Below, in pieces: positions 62,035 to 64,000 of a stretch of 64,000 nt of DNA. The stretch lies in assembly GCF_001426865.1 (NCBI RefSeq), contig NZ_LMFO01000013.1:1061-65060 (forward strand), given 5' to 3'. Numbering within the stretch: the stretch's first letter is position 1; every line of letters begins with the position of its first letter. The notes under the pieces were generated by a model. That model was not told the origin of the DNA, did no database searches, and saw nothing but the letters and a program-made list of their open reading frames with translations. A program made the position numbers and the translations under genes. Source of the stretch: Paenibacillus sp. Root52. Its GTDB lineage: Bacteria > Bacillota > Bacilli > Paenibacillales > Paenibacillaceae.

Positions 62035-62341
62035 GAGATCCTCCAATAGGTTATATGAAATTTTCAAAAAGCAAACCTGATTGAGCTAGCATGAGTTATA
62101 CCAACGGGTTCACGTCCCTTTATATTCATCTGCATTCCAATATATCATAGAAGAATATGGATAACGATACTTTTTTAGCAAAAGATAAACGTATGCTTAA
62201 GTTGACTTTGTGAACCACTTCTTAAAGGTAAACTAACATATAGTCTTGTCGTGTTTTTACAATACACCTTTAGGGTATAACGATAGGATAGTCATGTAAG
62301 TAACTCGCTTGTACATCAATTACATAAGGGGAGTGGATTGT
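62035..62341. other. Intergenic region between divergent genes
   Basis: This 307-bp divergent region is AT-rich. TTGACT at 62202 resembles a -35 on the plus strand, but no -10 follows at the right distance. No repeat, RNA or operator was recognised. Confidence 0.5.
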
Positions 62342-62791
62342 GTGGAGCTGAAGTATGAGTTTTATATCAATGCTGGACTAGAAGAGGTGTGGAGTGCCCT
62401 AATCTCTCCAGATGGGACGCGTAGCAGCTTCTTTGGCAGTGAACTCCGTTCAAACTTTCAGCCTGGTCAGCCCTTTGCCTATGTTGGGCCGGGGAACGAT
62501 GGGCAAGAGACTGTTCATGTGTATGGACAGATATTGGAGTTCGAACCTTTGTCTACTTTGAGTTATCTCGAACATCCCGGACCGTCCTATCATGCGAATC
62601 ATGAGGAACTGCAATCCAGAGTGTCTTTTCAACTAGAGACCGTAGGGGAATGCACGAAGCTGACATTAATTAATGATCAGTTCACAGAGAATCATCCGTC
62701 ATTTGCAAATGCACAGCAGAGCTGGTGGATGATCTTGAGCAGCATCAAGAGCTGGGTAGAGACAGGAAAGACTCTTCAGTTTGGTTGGTAA
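62342..62791 (+). CDS. AHSA1/SRPBCC-family protein
   Basis: The 149-aa protein has the START-like helix-grip layout of Aha1/AHSA1 proteins (VELKYEFYINAGLEEVWSALISPDG, then SRVSFQLE and the C-terminal QQSWWMILSSIKSWVETG helix). These are taken as small-molecule-binding or co-chaperone-like proteins. GTG 62342 has AAGGGGAG 7 bases upstream. The GTG is preferred to ATG 62309. Confidence 0.85.
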   Translation: MELKYEFYINAGLEEVWSALISPDGTRSSFFGSELRSNFQPGQPFAYVGPGNDGQETVHVYGQILEFEPLSTLSYLEHPGPSYHANHEELQSRVSFQLETVGECTKLTLINDQFTENHPSFANAQQSWWMILSSIKSWVETGKTLQFGW

Positions 62792-62850
62792 TTGGTATCC
62801 CATTGGGGATGGAAGGCAGTCATACGTATAGTCAAAAAAATAAAATCCAT

Positions 62851-62876
62851 TAAGCGCCGATTTGGCGCTTATTTTT
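62851..62876 (+). terminator. Terminator of AHSA1-type gene
   Basis: TAAGCGCC and GGCGCTTA form an 8-bp stem with loop GATTT, followed by TTTTTATT. A sigma-D-like GCCGATTT lies within it on the plus strand. Confidence 0.82.
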
Positions 62877-62963
62877 ATTGTATTTACGAAGGAGGAGGTG
62901 TAATCTGAACTCATGTCAGATCATGTCGAATTATAGGTGTATAACTGTAGAGGAGAAATGAAC

Positions 62964-64000
62964 ATGCTGTTTAACCGTACACAATCGAACAAGCCAAATG
63001 CTTCGCTGCAACAGTTGCTGGAATATAGTCGTAAACTTGTGGTAGATGCAGAGAGAAATGAGGTTAATGAGCTCTCCACTGTGGAGACAGATTTACAAGA
63101 ATATGCTGAGATTGTAAGCAATGTGAATAAAGCTATACATATAAGGAACCAAAAAAATGAAGCACTGACGTTACGGTTGAGCATGTTAAATCAAGTAATG
63201 AACATTGGGGTCTGGGAGTCTAACATCGTTGCTGGCGATCCACTTGATCGTAATAATAAAGTGTCATTCTCCGATGAATTCAGGCGCATGCTTGGTTATG
63301 TGAATGCAGAGGATTACCCTAATGAATTTGCAAGCTGGGCGAAATCTGTTAATCCAGAGGACAGACCACAACTGGTGCAAGCGATCACGGAAAATGTGAA
63401 TAACCCTAAGGAAACGGCTCCTTATAACGTGATGAGTCGAATGATACTAAAAGGCGGCGAGGTTCGCTGGTTCCGTTGTCTGGGCCAGGTTGTCCGAAAT
63501 AGTGAGGGAGTTCCCATCAAGCTCTTAGGAATCATGTTTGATATCCATGATCAGAAGACGGAGTCAGATCAACTTGAAGCACTCGTGACACGTTATGACC
63601 TTGTCAATCGAGCCCTAGTCGAAGCACCTTGGGATATGACCGTTGTTGCTGGAGATGTGGTTAATCCGAACAATGAATTTTGGTGGTCCCCACAGTTCCG
63701 CAGAGAACTCGGATTCAAAGATGAGAGTGATTTTCCCAATGTATTCAGCAGTTGGAGCTCCCGTCTTCATCCGGAAGATCATGATCGCACCATTAACGCG
63801 TTTGCTGAACATATGAATGATTATAGTGGACGTACACCGTATGATCTGGATTATCGTTTACAACGTAAGAATGGTGAATATCGTTGGTATCATGCGGGTG
63901 GTGAGACGATACGAGACAATGATGGGGTGCCACTGCGCGTAGCTGGTACAATACGTGATGTGACTCACGAGAAGAATAAAGCACAGGTAGTCGAAGCGAT
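62964..64000 (+). CDS. PAS-domain signalling protein (3' end outside window)
   Basis: The first 345 codons are visible. After a helical N-terminus (about 75 residues) come two PAS domains of the PAS_3 type. The first (about residues 80-190) has SFSDEFRRMLGYVNAEDYP and GEVRWFRCLGQVV. The second (about 205-330) has WSPQFRRELGFKDESDFPN and NGEYRWYHAGGETIRDNDG ending VAGTIRDVTHEK. Such tandem PAS units sense redox or ligands and are often followed by a chemoreceptor, GGDEF or kinase domain, lost here. AGGAG lies 8 bases before ATG 62964. Presumably chemotaxis-related, given the neighbours. Confidence 0.85.
   Translation, partial: MLFNRTQSNKPNASLQQLLEYSRKLVVDAERNEVNELSTVETDLQEYAEIVSNVNKAIHIRNQKNEALTLRLSMLNQVMNIGVWESNIVAGDPLDRNNKVSFSDEFRRMLGYVNAEDYPNEFASWAKSVNPEDRPQLVQAITENVNNPKETAPYNVMSRMILKGGEVRWFRCLGQVVRNSEGVPIKLLGIMFDIHDQKTESDQLEALVTRYDLVNRALVEAPWDMTVVAGDVVNPNNEFWWSPQFRRELGFKDESDFPNVFSSWSSRLHPEDHDRTINAFAEHMNDYSGRTPYDLDYRLQRKNGEYRWYHAGGETIRDNDGVPLRVAGTIRDVTHEKNKAQVVEA

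Noticed and set aside
62905..62961. 18-codon leader peptide before the PAS-domain gene
   Set aside because: A strong GGAGGAGGTG precedes it, but the only well-placed start is CTG and the ATG-started alternative is 7 codons long. The evidence is too thin.

Overview
The window looks like a Paenibacillus-type member of the Bacillota. It holds a tRNA gene cluster, strong AGGAGG-like ribosome binding sites, frequent TTG and GTG starts, sigma-D promoters in front of chemotaxis receptors, and a LacI-controlled inositol operon. About two thirds of it (137-42006) is one integrated temperate phage. The phage sits in the 3' half of a tRNA-Gly(TCC) gene and is bounded by a perfect 45-bp direct repeat: attL at 137-181, attR at 41962-42006. 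The left copy restores a complete tRNA. The right copy is a leftover tRNA tail still followed by the original host terminator.

Prophage layout. Left end, minus strand: tyrosine integrase, ImmA-type protease and CI-like repressor, facing a Cro-like gene across an operator cluster of 20-bp palindromes. The early rightward genes are an excisionase-like protein, small regulators, an AbrB-like zinc protein, a DUF2800 nuclease-like protein, a DUF2815 ssDNA-binding-like protein, a family A DNA polymerase and a VapE-type primase-helicase. An iteron array follows (probable replication origin), then a VRR-NUC nuclease, a SNF2-like helicase broken inside its Walker A motif, and an ArpU-like late regulator with three helically phased repeats in front of a late promoter. 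After a tRNA-like gene with an enlarged anticodon loop and a small secreted cargo protein come the terminase, portal, scaffold, capsid, adaptor, fibre and internal virion genes. There is no tube, sheath or classical tape measure, so the virion is probably short-tailed (podovirus-like). A 577-aa virion protein ends on a GGGAAAC heptamer, a stop codon and a GC-rich hairpin. That is the architecture of a programmed -1 frameshift, and it would fuse the protein to a lysozyme-like domain. Holins and an amidase end the late region.

Between the lysis genes and attR lies AT-rich cargo. It consists of a translationally coupled three-gene operon centred on a DUF3990-type ADP-ribosyltransferase-like protein, and a YolD-like gene with an in-frame stop behind a LexA-box promoter. 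A second LexA-like box lies upstream of the integrase.

Host region (42007-64000). An inositol catabolic operon, iolD-E-C-A-G-B plus a LacI-family regulator, starts from a promoter whose start region carries three phased palindromic operators. It is followed by two tandem paralogous chemotaxis receptors, each with a sigma-D promoter. Then come two membrane-anchored proteins of unknown function, a GNAT acetyltransferase, a STAS-like protein, DUF4261 and DUF1304 proteins, an AraC regulator, a beta-lactamase-fold hydrolase with a C-terminal TPR, an AHSA1-type protein, and the start of a PAS-domain protein that runs off the window. No insertion sequence, CRISPR array or rRNA was seen.
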